Below, in pieces: positions 16,576 to 24,916 of a stretch of DNA of 64,000 nucleotides. Origin of the DNA: Gemmatimonadaceae bacterium. Its GTDB lineage: Bacteria > Gemmatimonadota > Gemmatimonadetes > Gemmatimonadales > Gemmatimonadaceae. The notes below the pieces were generated by a model, which searched no databases, was not told the origin of the DNA, and saw only the letters and a program-made list of their open reading frames with translations. The DNA lies in the NCBI GenBank assembly GCA_013813715.1, contig JACCRF010000041.1:62001-126000 (forward strand), read 5' to 3'. The translations under genes were made by a program, and so were the position numbers. Every line of letters begins with the position of its first letter. The first letter of the stretch is position 1.

Positions 16576-17305
16576 CAGGTACGAGCCACTGACGGTCGAA
16601 CTGGTTCGTGGCGGTGGACGTTCGGAAGCCCCACGTCCAACCCGCTTTCATGCTCGCCAGGAATATGCGCCGATTGTTGCGGTCGAACTGAAGGACAAAG
16701 GATTGCGACCGATCGAACACGCCGTCATAGTCCTGCGACAGCGACGGAGTGCCCTGCGAGTCGAACCCCCAGATAGTCCGCGGTTTGTCCGGTTCCTGCC
16801 ACAGTCCTCCTGTCGGCAGGTGCCTGTAGTTGTGGATCATGCGGAATCCGCCGTCGCCCGCGAGCGATATCATGCTCGCGTGAGTCGGGCCCCCTTGTGA
16901 GTCCCGGCCACCCATGTTCGAGAGGAAGAGCACTTCCGCGTCTCGTCGCGCCAGAATCTGGATCTGCTCGTTTCCTGCGCCGCACGGCCCACCGATGCAG
17001 AGCCGGCCGTCCGGAATTACGAGGTCGCCGGCCACCTCCAACGTTCGCGCTGCCGACGCGAGGCTTGTCGAGGGACGCGCATTCGCCTGCGCCACCTTGG
17101 CGTAGAGATCAGCGATCAAGAGGCGTATCTCGCCGTCGCGCGCCTTGTATTTGGCGAGCTCGATCCTGACGCTGTCGAGCTGCCGGGTGAGCCGATTGAT
17201 TTCGGCCTGAGGCTGCGCGGCCGCTGTCTGCGCGGCGATGACACGCAGGGGAAGCAGGGCGATGCCGACGATTGCGATGGCGCGATACAAAGAGGGATTC
17301 ATCAT
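16544..17305 (-). CDS. secreted coiled-coil protein of unknown function
   Basis: I do not recognise a family. From ATG 17305 (a second ATG follows immediately at 17302, and GGAAGGAAG lies upstream at good spacing) the protein has a signal peptide (AIAIVGIALLPLRVIAAQ), a heptad-like segment of about 55 residues (EINRLTRQLDSVRIELAKYK) and a C-terminal part of about 160 residues, with LCIGGPCGAGNEQIQILARR, SLAGDGGFRMIHNYRH and KAGWTWGFRTST. The C-terminal half resembles shaft or tail-type beta-rich proteins in feel, with many Gly and aromatic residues, but this is weak. Expected location is the periplasm or cell surface. It is transcribed toward the methyltransferase gene and away from the GT4 gene at 17453. 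Confidence 0.7.
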   Translation of the reverse strand: MMNPSLYRAIAIVGIALLPLRVIAAQTAAAQPQAEINRLTRQLDSVRIELAKYKARDGEIRLLIADLYAKVAQANARPSTSLASAARTLEVAGDLVIPDGRLCIGGPCGAGNEQIQILARRDAEVLFLSNMGGRDSQGGPTHASMISLAGDGGFRMIHNYRHLPTGGLWQEPDKPRTIWGFDSQGTPSLSQDYDGVFDRSQSFVLQFDRNNRRIFLASMKAGWTWGFRTSTATNQFDRQWLVPVSDPPAAPSQ

Positions 17306-17452
17306 TTGATCTTCCTTCCCAAGAGGGGGATTTCGCATTGTAAACTGCGGAACAGCCCCGCGGCCGGCCGCCGGCAGCGGGTAGTTCCGTCCTTCGCTCG
17401 AGCCGCAGGCGATGCGAGTCCTGAAATTCCCTTACAACCGTATTTTAGCGAG
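17306..17452. promoter_or_regulatory. divergent intergenic region
   Basis: The 147 bp between two divergently transcribed genes must carry both promoters. It includes a GC-rich self-complementary stretch (GCGGCCGGCCGCCGGC, about 17361-17376). No clear -35/-10 pair was identified. Confidence 0.4.
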
Positions 17453-18628
17453 ATGAAGAAAATCGGCGTGCTCCTCACCGCCCGCCCCGGAGGCGGCTCT
17501 TACCAGTACACCCAATCCATTCTCGACGCCGTGCTCGGCTTGCCCCGCAACCAGTACTCGCTCGTCTTCGCCTATCTGGATCCGCTCTGGCTCGCCGCTA
17601 CAGGCGGTGTGGGTCGCGCAATTCACCTGCGAACCACGCTATGGAGCCGTTTTCTCAACCGGGTGTGGCACGAAGCGGGACTTCCCATTGCGGCGTGGCG
17701 GAGAACCGCGGCACACCTCGACGGACGGATGCGTGCGCTCGCCGCGGAAAAATGCGATCTCTGGATATGCCCGGATCAGGACAGCTACGCTTTCAGAGCA
17801 AACGTGCGTACCGTTGCAACGGTCCATGATCTAATGCACCGATACGAGCCCTCGTTCGCCGAGGTTTCCGACGGCGGCGAGTACGCCGCTCGCGAGTTTC
17901 ATTTCAGGGAGACATGCCGATGGTCCCAGGGCGTCCTCGTCGACTCCAGCGTGGGTCGGCAGCAGCTGGTGGACGCTTATGGGGTGAGCCCCGACAAGGT
18001 CTTCGTGCTCCCGTACATCGCGCCGCGATACATCTACAATCACGACCTTGCCGCAGAGGGAGATCTCAAGAAAAGGCACTCGCTTCCAGACAAGTATTTC
18101 TTCTATCCTGCGCAATTCTACGCGCACAAAAATCACGTGGCGCTGATCGGCGCCCTGGCTCGCATGAGCATTGCTCATCCCGACGTGCGTCTCGTGCTCG
18201 TGGGGTCGCTTCAGCGGAACAACTACGCGAGAGTCCGCGAGCTCATTGACACGAACGGACTTGCCGATCGGGTCGTCGTGCTCGGCTACGTTCCCCAGGC
18301 CGACATGGCCGGCTTGTACCGGGGCGCCCGGGCACTTGTGATGCCGACTTTTTTCGGCCCCACGAACATCCCCCAGCTCGAGGCGTTCGCGCTGGGATGC
18401 CCGGTGGCGACGTCGCGCATCTATGGCATTCCCGAACAGGTCGGCGACGCGGCGCTACTCTTCGACCCCGCGTCGGTAGGCGAGATTCACGACTGCCTCG
18501 TCCGACTGTGGACCGACGATGCGCTCTGCGCCGACCTTGCGGCGAAGGGACGCGCGCGCTCGCGCGTCTGGGGCCCGCCGCAGTTCCGCGACAGGCTGCG
18601 CGAGATCATCGATGCTTTGACCGGCTGA
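17453..18628 (+). CDS. GT4-family glycosyltransferase
   Basis: GT-B retaining glycosyltransferase of about 391 residues. Start ATG 17453 (KKIGVLLTARPGGGSYQYTQ) places the Gly-rich acceptor loop at the N-terminus as usual; longer in-frame starts upstream add only unlikely sequence. C-terminal donor-binding domain: FYPAQFYAHKNHVALIGAL, LVLVGSLQRNN, RALVMPTFFGPTNIPQLEAF (the position of the E-x7-E motif) and CPVATSRIYGIPEQ. It extends a lipid-linked oligosaccharide in the cytoplasm. It is the first of a long run of same-strand glycosyltransferase genes ending near 27246. Donor and linkage are unknown. Confidence 0.88.
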   Translation: MKKIGVLLTARPGGGSYQYTQSILDAVLGLPRNQYSLVFAYLDPLWLAATGGVGRAIHLRTTLWSRFLNRVWHEAGLPIAAWRRTAAHLDGRMRALAAEKCDLWICPDQDSYAFRANVRTVATVHDLMHRYEPSFAEVSDGGEYAAREFHFRETCRWSQGVLVDSSVGRQQLVDAYGVSPDKVFVLPYIAPRYIYNHDLAAEGDLKKRHSLPDKYFFYPAQFYAHKNHVALIGALARMSIAHPDVRLVLVGSLQRNNYARVRELIDTNGLADRVVVLGYVPQADMAGLYRGARALVMPTFFGPTNIPQLEAFALGCPVATSRIYGIPEQVGDAALLFDPASVGEIHDCLVRLWTDDALCADLAAKGRARSRVWGPPQFRDRLREIIDALTG

Positions 18629-18649
18629 AAGCTAAGGACAAAAACTTCG

Positions 18650-18682
18650 ATCTCTGTGCTCCCCTGTGTTCTCTGCGGTAAG
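18650..18682 (+). repeat. CTCTGTG-type intergenic repeat
   Basis: Reads CTCTGTGCTCCCCTGTGTT and then CTCTGCGGTAAGG. The same style of CTCTGTG/CTCTGCG words occurs inside the gene at 7186-7250 and before the gene at 24917. It lies in the 89 bp between two glycosyltransferase genes. Confidence 0.5.
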
Positions 18683-18717
18683 GCTGTTTGTCCCGCAGCT
18701 TTGTAGATTTCACAGAA

Positions 18718-19761
18718 ATGCATCACGTCATCGTCGCCTGGGCAAACTCGAACGCCGCCGAATTTGAAGCGCAGGTGCCATTGGAGTTCATCGCCCGGCG
18801 GTACCGCCGCCTTGGCTACGAAGCTCGCTTCCAAATCGTCGTGCTCCAGGGTTATGAGAGGCTCGAGACGGACTACCGGAGCCGGCTGGCTGAGCTGGGG
18901 TTCGAACTGCACGACGCAGGTGCCATGTTCGACGAGATGCACCGCCAGTACCTGGGCCTCGACCGGTTCGGAAGGTACGAGGTCAGTTGCTTTCTCCGCT
19001 GGCCCGTGCTGCACCGCATTTTCGGAGACGATGCCTTCGTTCATTACGACGGCGACGTCGTGCTGAATGTGCCGGCCGAAGAAGTGGCGAGGAGGTTCGC
19101 GGGCACGAGCTTCGTACTTCAAGGCTGCCCCGCCTTCACCGTCGTCTCAGACTCCACCTGGTACGATCAATACGAGCACGAGCTGGCGGAATTCTCAGCG
19201 GACACCGACGGCTACTCGGCGCGGGCCTGGCGCGAACGGGCCGGCTGGGAGGAATCAGCCGAGCAGAAGTGGGCGGGGTCGAGGTTTCGCGAAACGATCT
19301 CGAGCGATCAGGATTTCATTTCGCACCTCATTCATACCGGCCGCCTGTTGCAGGCTCGGAAAGAGTGCGTGCTGGAACGACTGGGGGATTGGATGGCGAT
19401 CGAGAACCCGCTCTATCCCGACGCGTACTATCCGGCGGACAGGCTCGCGTACTCACGATCGAACAGCATCGACCGGTTTAATGGCCGGCCGGTGATGATG
19501 TGGCACATGCAGACGTCATTCTATGTGTACCTCGCCCGCCACATCATTCAGTCATCCTATTCGCCGCTTGCCTCGCGCAGACGGCTGCCGCTCCACCTTG
19601 CGGGGCTCGAGTACCTGGGCTACCGCGCCCTCGCCGGGATGACAAGGAACAGTCCGACGAAGCGGCGCGCGATCTACGAGGCATATTTCGACCGAATGGA
19701 TTTCTCCCCCGTCTTCAACGACCGCCGCTGGTGGAAGCCCGGCGTCTTCGGCACGAACTGA
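18718..19761 (+). CDS. GT-A-like putative glycosyltransferase, family not recognised
   Basis: A protein of about 347 residues starting at ATG 18718 (MHHVIVAWANSN); a longer start at 18688 is possible. I do not recognise the family. It carries a DxD-type motif in VHYDGDVVLNVPAEE (about residue 105) after a conserved-looking stretch EVSCFLRWPVLHRIF, the arrangement seen in GT-A enzymes that bind a metal and nucleotide sugar. Later motifs include SSDQDFISHLIHTG and NPLYPDAYYPADRLAY. No membrane helix is evident. It ends 1 bp before the next GT2 gene, inside a glycosyltransferase operon, which supports a glycosyltransferase role, but that remains inference. Confidence 0.6.
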   Translation: MHHVIVAWANSNAAEFEAQVPLEFIARRYRRLGYEARFQIVVLQGYERLETDYRSRLAELGFELHDAGAMFDEMHRQYLGLDRFGRYEVSCFLRWPVLHRIFGDDAFVHYDGDVVLNVPAEEVARRFAGTSFVLQGCPAFTVVSDSTWYDQYEHELAEFSADTDGYSARAWRERAGWEESAEQKWAGSRFRETISSDQDFISHLIHTGRLLQARKECVLERLGDWMAIENPLYPDAYYPADRLAYSRSNSIDRFNGRPVMMWHMQTSFYVYLARHIIQSSYSPLASRRRLPLHLAGLEYLGYRALAGMTRNSPTKRRAIYEAYFDRMDFSPVFNDRRWWKPGVFGTN

Positions 19762-20802
19762 ATGGCCGCCGATCGCGATGAGGCACCTTTCGTCTCGGTC
19801 ATCATACCGACCTGGAATCGCTCGTTTCGGCTCCGTGCGGTGGTCGAGAGCTTCGTCGCCCAGTCGTATGCCGCGAACCGGTATGAGATCATCCTCGCGG
19901 ACAACGGCTCCACCGACGATACCCGTGCAATGATCGCCGCGCTCGCCCTCGAGTACGGCACGGTGACCGGGATGGACGAGCCGCGCAAAGGCGCGCACTT
20001 CGCGCGGAACAGTGCCGCCAGGATCGCGCGCGGTGAAATCCTCTACTTCACCGATGACGACATGATCGCGACGCCCGGTCTGCTCGAAGCGATAGTGTCC
20101 GGATTCCGTCTCCCGGGAAATGTTGGCGTCGTTACGGGAAGGGTCGTCCCGCGATGGGAGACCGAGCCGCCGCGCTGGGTTCTCGAGCACTGCCAGAATG
20201 CGCTGCTCAGCCTCAACGACCGGGGGGCAGTAACCATCGTCTCCGACTCCGACCCCGGCGTTTTCAGTTGTCACGAGGGCATCCTGCGGGAGGCGTTCTT
20301 TCGGGCGGGCGGTTTCAACCCCGACACCAACGCTGGCGAGTTCACAGGTGACAACGAAACCGGGCTCAACATCAAGGTGAAGTCGCTTGGCTATCGTTTT
20401 GCTTACGTTGGCGCCGCCACGATTCATCACGTCATTCCCGCGTCGCGGATGACGCAGCAATATCTCAACAGCCGGTTAGCCGACCAGGGATTCTGCGACA
20501 GCTACACGGCGTACAGGGCGCGACCGATGGGAGTTCCGCGGCTGATGAGACGCATTGCAGGCCACGGGATTCTCGCTGCGGCTTCCTCGGCGAAGGCGCT
20601 CGCGAGGCGGGCGACTGGTAACTCGAGATGGCGGATCCATCTGGCCCGCGTGTTCTACTACCGCAACCGGGCCCGCTACGACGCGCGGCTCGTCCGCTAC
20701 AGCGAGTGGCGGAAGTTCGTGATGCGCTCCGACTGGCTCAGCGACGACGCAGGTACTGGGAACGCGCTGCCGGCGGCTGCGGGCAAGGGCGCAATCCGGT
20801 GA
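19762..20802 (+). CDS. GT2 glycosyltransferase
   Basis: Inverting GT-A glycosyltransferase of 346 residues. Motifs: VSVIIPTWNRSFRLRAVVES at the N-terminus, ILADNGSTDDT, FTDDDMIATPG (metal-binding DDD, about residue 95) and the GDNETGLNIKVKSLGYRF region that usually holds the catalytic base (about 195). The C-terminal 90 residues are basic and amphipathic (RRIAGHGILAAASSAKALARR), which could associate with the inner face of the membrane. It starts directly after the gene ending at 19761, and its stop overlaps the next start by GTGA. Probably adds one sugar to the lipid-linked repeat unit. Confidence 0.9.
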   Translation: MAADRDEAPFVSVIIPTWNRSFRLRAVVESFVAQSYAANRYEIILADNGSTDDTRAMIAALALEYGTVTGMDEPRKGAHFARNSAARIARGEILYFTDDDMIATPGLLEAIVSGFRLPGNVGVVTGRVVPRWETEPPRWVLEHCQNALLSLNDRGAVTIVSDSDPGVFSCHEGILREAFFRAGGFNPDTNAGEFTGDNETGLNIKVKSLGYRFAYVGAATIHHVIPASRMTQQYLNSRLADQGFCDSYTAYRARPMGVPRLMRRIAGHGILAAASSAKALARRATGNSRWRIHLARVFYYRNRARYDARLVRYSEWRKFVMRSDWLSDDAGTGNALPAAAGKGAIR

Positions 20803-21689
20803 CCGTCCGTCCCGGCACAGTGACCCGCGCCGATGGCGGACGCCGCACGAGAGGAGTTCGCCGCGCGGGCAGCGAATCGCGACCACTCGTGTCCATCGTA
20901 ACCGTAGTGTTGAACCGAGTGTCACATATCGAAGAGACGATCCTCGCCATCCTGGGCCAGTCGTATCGGAACCTCGAGTACATCGTCGTGGATGGCGGCT
21001 CCACCGACGGGACGGTGGATATCCTTCGCAGGTACGATGACCGGATAGACTACTGGGTCAGCGAGCCGGACACCGGTATCTACGAAGCGATGAACAAGGG
21101 AATCGATCTGGTAACTGACCGCGAGTCGTACGTCATGTTCGCCAACTCCGACGATCGCCTGTTCTCGCCGCAAGTGGTGGAGAGAATCGTGGGGCGAGGG
21201 AGGGGCGCCGATCTGGTCTACGGCAAGATGCAGGTCACCGATGGAGGCGCATCGCGCATCACCGGCCGTGAAGTGGCCTTCAACGATCTCGCCGGCGAAA
21301 CGCTGAACCATCCTGCGACGTTCACCCGGCGCCGCGTTTTCGACCTGGTCGGAAAGTTCGACACCAGCTACAGGATTGCGGCCGACTACGATCAGATCGT
21401 TCGCTGCTTCGCTCATCCCGTGACGACACAGTTCGTGGATGAGATCGTGTCGCGGATGAGCATGCACGGCACGAGCGAGGCGCAGTTCCGGCTCTCCTGC
21501 CGCGAGCGGAAGCGAGTTGTGCGCGAGCACTATCGCGCCGTAACTCGACTCTCGGGCATCCTGAGCGTTAACTTGTACGCTCTCCCCCGGAGCTCAGCGC
21601 GGTACTGGCTCGCCCGGACTGGCCTCCTCGACCGCTGGCGCGCGCTCAAGGGGTTTTCTTCTGGATTATGGCATTGGATCTCTCCGTAA
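20799..21689 (+). CDS. GT2 glycosyltransferase, WcaA-like
   Basis: GT-A enzyme of about 296 residues. I chose GTG 20799, which overlaps the preceding TGA as GTGA; an in-frame start at 20628 would run through the previous gene. Motifs: LVSIVTVVLNRVSHIEETI, YIVVDGGSTDGTVDIL, SEPDTGIYEAMNKGI (typical of colanic-acid-type WcaA/WcaE-like GT2 proteins), FANSDDRLFSP (DD at the metal site) and HPATFTRRRVF. No membrane tail. The 3' end overlaps the next gene by 22 bp in another frame, so the genes are co-transcribed. Confidence 0.88.
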   Translation: MTVRPGTVTRADGGRRTRGVRRAGSESRPLVSIVTVVLNRVSHIEETILAILGQSYRNLEYIVVDGGSTDGTVDILRRYDDRIDYWVSEPDTGIYEAMNKGIDLVTDRESYVMFANSDDRLFSPQVVERIVGRGRGADLVYGKMQVTDGGASRITGREVAFNDLAGETLNHPATFTRRRVFDLVGKFDTSYRIAADYDQIVRCFAHPVTTQFVDEIVSRMSMHGTSEAQFRLSCRERKRVVREHYRAVTRLSGILSVNLYALPRSSARYWLARTGLLDRWRALKGFSSGLWHWISP

Positions 21690-22606
21690 TCGTCGTCTCG
21701 CATCGCCGGGGCGACGAACTTGTATTCTGCCTCGATGATCTCGCTGCGCAGGTGACCGAAGATCCGTTCGAGGTCGTTCTGGTCCTGCAGGAGTATCCTG
21801 CCGGAGCTGCGGCTTCGCTACGAGATCGGTTCGGCCGCCGGCTCGAGCTGAGGATCGTGGAGTATCCCCGCGGCCTCGGCATGCCGCGCGCGCGCAACGA
21901 GGGGCTCCGCGTCGCCCGCGGCGAGATCGTCGCATTCCTGGACGACGACGTTCGCCTTCCGTCGCATTGGGCAGCAGCTATGCTGGCACTGTATCGCAAC
22001 AGCAAAGTCGGTGCGGTGGGCGGCTACGTGGATCATCCGGTGCAGTACACGCCCGTCCGTAAGACAATGTATCGCATGCTCGGCCTGACGTCCGACCGGT
22101 TCACGATCGATTGGGGCGGATTCAACCGTGGCCCTTCCAACCACCTTCCCGGTGAGCAGCCGGCCCAGTGGCTCACGGGCTGCAACATGTCGTTCCGGCG
22201 CTCGGCGCTCGACCAGATTGGCCGGTTTGACGAGGGCCTCGGCACTTTCTGGCACGAGGACGTGGACGCGACTCACAGGGTGGCCCGCGCCGGCTGGAGT
22301 GTTGTCTCGTCGGGGAGGATGGCTGTGCAGCACTACCCGAGCACGATCAACCGGCCGCCACTGCACACACAGATGCGCGAGCGCGAACGGCTTCGCGTTT
22401 TGTTCGTCTGGAAAGTGATCGGCGACAAGCCGATGTGGCGCGCGCGTTATGCGGCCCGCCTGCTTCTCCAGGCGGCGGCGATGGCCGTTGTAGGCGCGGC
22501 GAAACTCGATCTTCGCATTCCGCTCAACGTCATTCGTGGCGGGTGGGAAGGATACCGCGGCCTGGCGGCGGCCCGAGCGGCGAGCGGCGCGGAGAAGATC
22601 GGGTGA
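21668..22606 (+). CDS. GT2 glycosyltransferase
   Basis: GT-A enzyme of 312 residues. N-terminus LDLSVIVVSHRRGDEL, then GMPRARNEGLRVARGEIVAF, FLDDDVRLPSHW (metal-binding DDD, about residue 98), LTGCNMSFRRSALDQIG and FWHEDVDATHRVARAGW, where the Glu-Asp pair is the usual catalytic-base region. After the catalytic domain is a basic segment with weak hydrophobic patches (ARLLLQAAAMAVVGAAKL). ATG 21668 lies inside the end of the previous gene, and its stop overlaps the next gene's GTG by 4 bp, so it belongs to the same operon. The donor sugar cannot be predicted. Confidence 0.9.
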   Translation: MALDLSVIVVSHRRGDELVFCLDDLAAQVTEDPFEVVLVLQEYPAGAAASLRDRFGRRLELRIVEYPRGLGMPRARNEGLRVARGEIVAFLDDDVRLPSHWAAAMLALYRNSKVGAVGGYVDHPVQYTPVRKTMYRMLGLTSDRFTIDWGGFNRGPSNHLPGEQPAQWLTGCNMSFRRSALDQIGRFDEGLGTFWHEDVDATHRVARAGWSVVSSGRMAVQHYPSTINRPPLHTQMRERERLRVLFVWKVIGDKPMWRARYAARLLLQAAAMAVVGAAKLDLRIPLNVIRGGWEGYRGLAAARAASGAEKIG

Positions 22607-23499
22607 GCGCAATCACAGTCATCATCCCCACGCATAATCGAATTCGAGCGCTGACTGCGGTGTGGCCGTCGTATCTGGCGCACCCTGATGTCGCGCAGAT
22701 CGTGGTCGTGGATGATGGCTCTACCGATGGGACGGCGGAGATCGTCGAGGGATGGGCAGCCGCCGCGCCGGTTCCGGTGATTGTCATCCGCCACCGTGAG
22801 CAGCGGGGACAGCCAGCTTCGCGCAAGACGGGAATCGCTGCCGCGAGCACCGAGTGGGTGCTTTTCGGCGAGGATGATGTCTGGCTTTCCGTCGACTACT
22901 GCTCGACGCTGCTTCGCGAGGCCCGCGAGCTCGGCGCGTCGGTCATCGCTGGTCGAATCGTCACGGCGCGTGTGCCGGGTGAGTTCTCGGAGGAAAATCT
23001 CGTCGATCCAGTGACCCCTGCGAAGCCTGACGACGCGGTATTCGACCTCGGTGCGATGGACGCGGATTTCTCCGTGCGAACCGCCGGCCCGGTTCCCGCA
23101 CCCTTCATTCACTCGATCGCGCTGATCGCGCGGAGCCTGTTCGACGACCTCTCGTTCGACGAATGGTACGCGGGAAATGCGTGGCGTGAAGAAACCGATT
23201 TCTATCTCGCTGCCAACGCCGCGGGTGCGCGCGTCTACTTCACGCCGAACGCCGTCTGCTACCATCTGCGCGGTCCGATGAACGCCACGGGTGGGCAGCG
23301 AGTGAACCGCCTTCGACTCGAATATTTCGCGTGGCGCAATACCCGCTACCTGGTATCGAAGCATTGGACATACCTCAGCGCTCGGCACGGCTTCCGCGGC
23401 AACGCTGATTCGTGGATGGTGAAGTACTTCGTCAGGCGGCAAATCGACCAGATCATGCGTGCGATTGGCTCCGGCATGAGATCCACCTACCGTGAGTAG
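22603..23499 (+). CDS. GT2 glycosyltransferase
   Basis: GT-A enzyme of about 298 residues. GTG 22603 overlaps the previous TGA as GTGA and places the sheet-forming motif ITVIIPTHNRIRALTAVW at the N-terminus; an in-frame start at 22435 would lie inside the previous gene and is rejected. Other motifs: VVVDDGSTDGTAEIVEGW, ASRKTGIAAA and FGEDDVWLSVDY, an EDD variant at the metal site. Next are a region with DEWYAGNAWREETDFYL, equivalent to the ED catalytic area, and the late HLRGPMNATGGQRVNRLR. The downstream polymerase gene starts within its last codons. Confidence 0.9.
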   Translation: MSAITVIIPTHNRIRALTAVWPSYLAHPDVAQIVVVDDGSTDGTAEIVEGWAAAAPVPVIVIRHREQRGQPASRKTGIAAASTEWVLFGEDDVWLSVDYCSTLLREARELGASVIAGRIVTARVPGEFSEENLVDPVTPAKPDDAVFDLGAMDADFSVRTAGPVPAPFIHSIALIARSLFDDLSFDEWYAGNAWREETDFYLAANAAGARVYFTPNAVCYHLRGPMNATGGQRVNRLRLEYFAWRNTRYLVSKHWTYLSARHGFRGNADSWMVKYFVRRQIDQIMRAIGSGMRSTYRE

Positions 23500-24865
23500 C
23501 GTGCCCGTTCAGGGCGCGCTCGTCGAAGGGCGGCGCCGATTTCCGGAGTCGGTCGGCATGCTCCTCGGGCTGTCGCTCTGCCTGCATCTGGCGGCGGTCA
23601 TCCAGGCGCCGCTCGGAAAGCCGGCGGTCGGCGCGACTTGCTTTCTCATGGGGCAGTGCGCCCTTTCGCTCGGGCTTCTTCGACTGCTGAACGGCAAATG
23701 GGTGTTCCAGGACATCCGCATGATCTTCGCGCTGTTCTTTTTCCTGTATGGCGCGACTTTCCCGATGATCGTCTCGTGGCAGGGAGGAAGCGCTCCCGGT
23801 CTCCCCGGCGCGACGTTCCTGTACGGAACGGGCCTGCTCGGGTTCAACCTTGTGCAGTGGTGGCACCGGCAGCCGTGGCACGATGTGCGTCCCGAGACCT
23901 TTTCGCGAATTCGTCCGACCCTCTCGAACGCGGTTGTGATATTCCTCACGTTTGCCGTGATCCTCGGCTACGCCGCGGCCATGGGTGTCGAGTTCAGCCT
24001 CTCGATCGACAGAACGAAAACGGGCCGCATCGGAGGCCAGCTCTGGGTAGTGTTGATGTTCGTCGTGAACGGGATGGGAATGTTCATGTTCGGCGGATGG
24101 CCCCAACTGAGCCGCCGGGCGCGCATCATTCTCGTTGTTTCGGCGACGGCTTTCGTGCTGTTCCATATCTCGATGGGCAACCGCCGCGATTTTCTGCCGA
24201 TGTTCATCTTCGTCGCGGCGGTCATCGCGACGCGCCGCCAATCGGTGATTCGCCTCGGGACGCTCGCACTGGGATTCATCGCTTTCGCGTTGCTTAGCAT
24301 TCTCGGTGTGGCACGCCAGATAATTCTCGACCCGCGCCTTCTCGCGAAAACCCCGGTCGACCTGTTCCTCGGCAACAACGAGTTCGTCACTCCGATTCAG
24401 ACAATCATGCACTACGTCACCGTCAACAGGCCGCTGCGGCTCGGGTGGACGTACATCTCCGCGCCGTCGTTGTTCATACCGCGTGCCTTCTGGCCGGAGA
24501 AGCCGGAGAGCCTTTCCATCGCATTCCTTCTCGATGCGTTTGGCTCCATCGGAGTTCAGGGCTTCGCCTACACGCCTGTCACGGAGGCGTTCCTTAATTT
24601 TGGATGGGTGGGGCCGTTCGTAGTGATCTCGGCGGTATCGCTCGCGATGGTCTATCTCGTTCGCAACGCGGATGCCCACCCGGGGCTCTATTTCGTCAGC
24701 TTCGCGATGGTGCTCGACTTCAACCGGGGCGACTTCGGCGGCACGTTCTACTCCCTGATCTGCGTCGGAACCGGTTACGTCACGATGCTTTTTGTGTCAC
24801 GTCTGCGGTGGGTCCCCAGCCGGTGGCGTACTACGTGGCCGGCCCTGCCGCTTCCCAATCCCTGA
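23492..24865 (+). CDS. Wzy-like O-antigen/EPS polymerase
   Basis: A membrane protein of 457 residues with about 11-12 helices, starting at GTG 23492 inside the end of the preceding GT2 gene. It resembles oligosaccharide repeat-unit polymerases: hydrophobic throughout, with a large periplasmic loop containing SMGNRRDFLPMFIFV, NNEFVTPIQTIMHYV, WTYISAPSLFIPRAFWPEKP and an EAFLNFGWVGPFVV helix. The FIPRxFWPxKP pattern is one I associate with this polymerase group. It would join repeat units on the periplasmic side after flipping. It is the only polymerase candidate in cluster A; no flippase lies beside it, so flipping may depend on the genes at 39237 or 62858. Confidence 0.8.
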   Translation: MSSVPVQGALVEGRRRFPESVGMLLGLSLCLHLAAVIQAPLGKPAVGATCFLMGQCALSLGLLRLLNGKWVFQDIRMIFALFFFLYGATFPMIVSWQGGSAPGLPGATFLYGTGLLGFNLVQWWHRQPWHDVRPETFSRIRPTLSNAVVIFLTFAVILGYAAAMGVEFSLSIDRTKTGRIGGQLWVVLMFVVNGMGMFMFGGWPQLSRRARIILVVSATAFVLFHISMGNRRDFLPMFIFVAAVIATRRQSVIRLGTLALGFIAFALLSILGVARQIILDPRLLAKTPVDLFLGNNEFVTPIQTIMHYVTVNRPLRLGWTYISAPSLFIPRAFWPEKPESLSIAFLLDAFGSIGVQGFAYTPVTEAFLNFGWVGPFVVISAVSLAMVYLVRNADAHPGLYFVSFAMVLDFNRGDFGGTFYSLICVGTGYVTMLFVSRLRWVPSRWRTTWPALPLPNP

Positions 24866-24867
24866 CT

Positions 24868-24912
24868 CGCTTTGCAGCTCCTGCGCTGTGTGCGCCAGTC
24901 TCTGCGCCCCTA
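24868..24912 (+). repeat. degenerate CTGTGTGCGCC/CTCTGCGCC repeat
   Basis: The short gap between the polymerase and the next GT4 gene contains TGCGCTGTGTGCGCC and AGTCTCTGCGCCCC, similar in style to the CTCTGTG-type elements at 7186 and 18650. The relation is weak. Confidence 0.3.
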
Positions 24913-24916
24913 GTTC

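Noticed and set aside
17361-17376. GC-rich palindromic stretch as a terminator or operator
   Set aside because: High-GC DNA forms such short palindromes by chance, there is no T-run next to it, and it lies between divergent genes where no terminator is expected.
23453-24679. 408-codon minus-strand frame
   Set aside because: Antisense of the Wzy-like polymerase; extremely charged, no domain.
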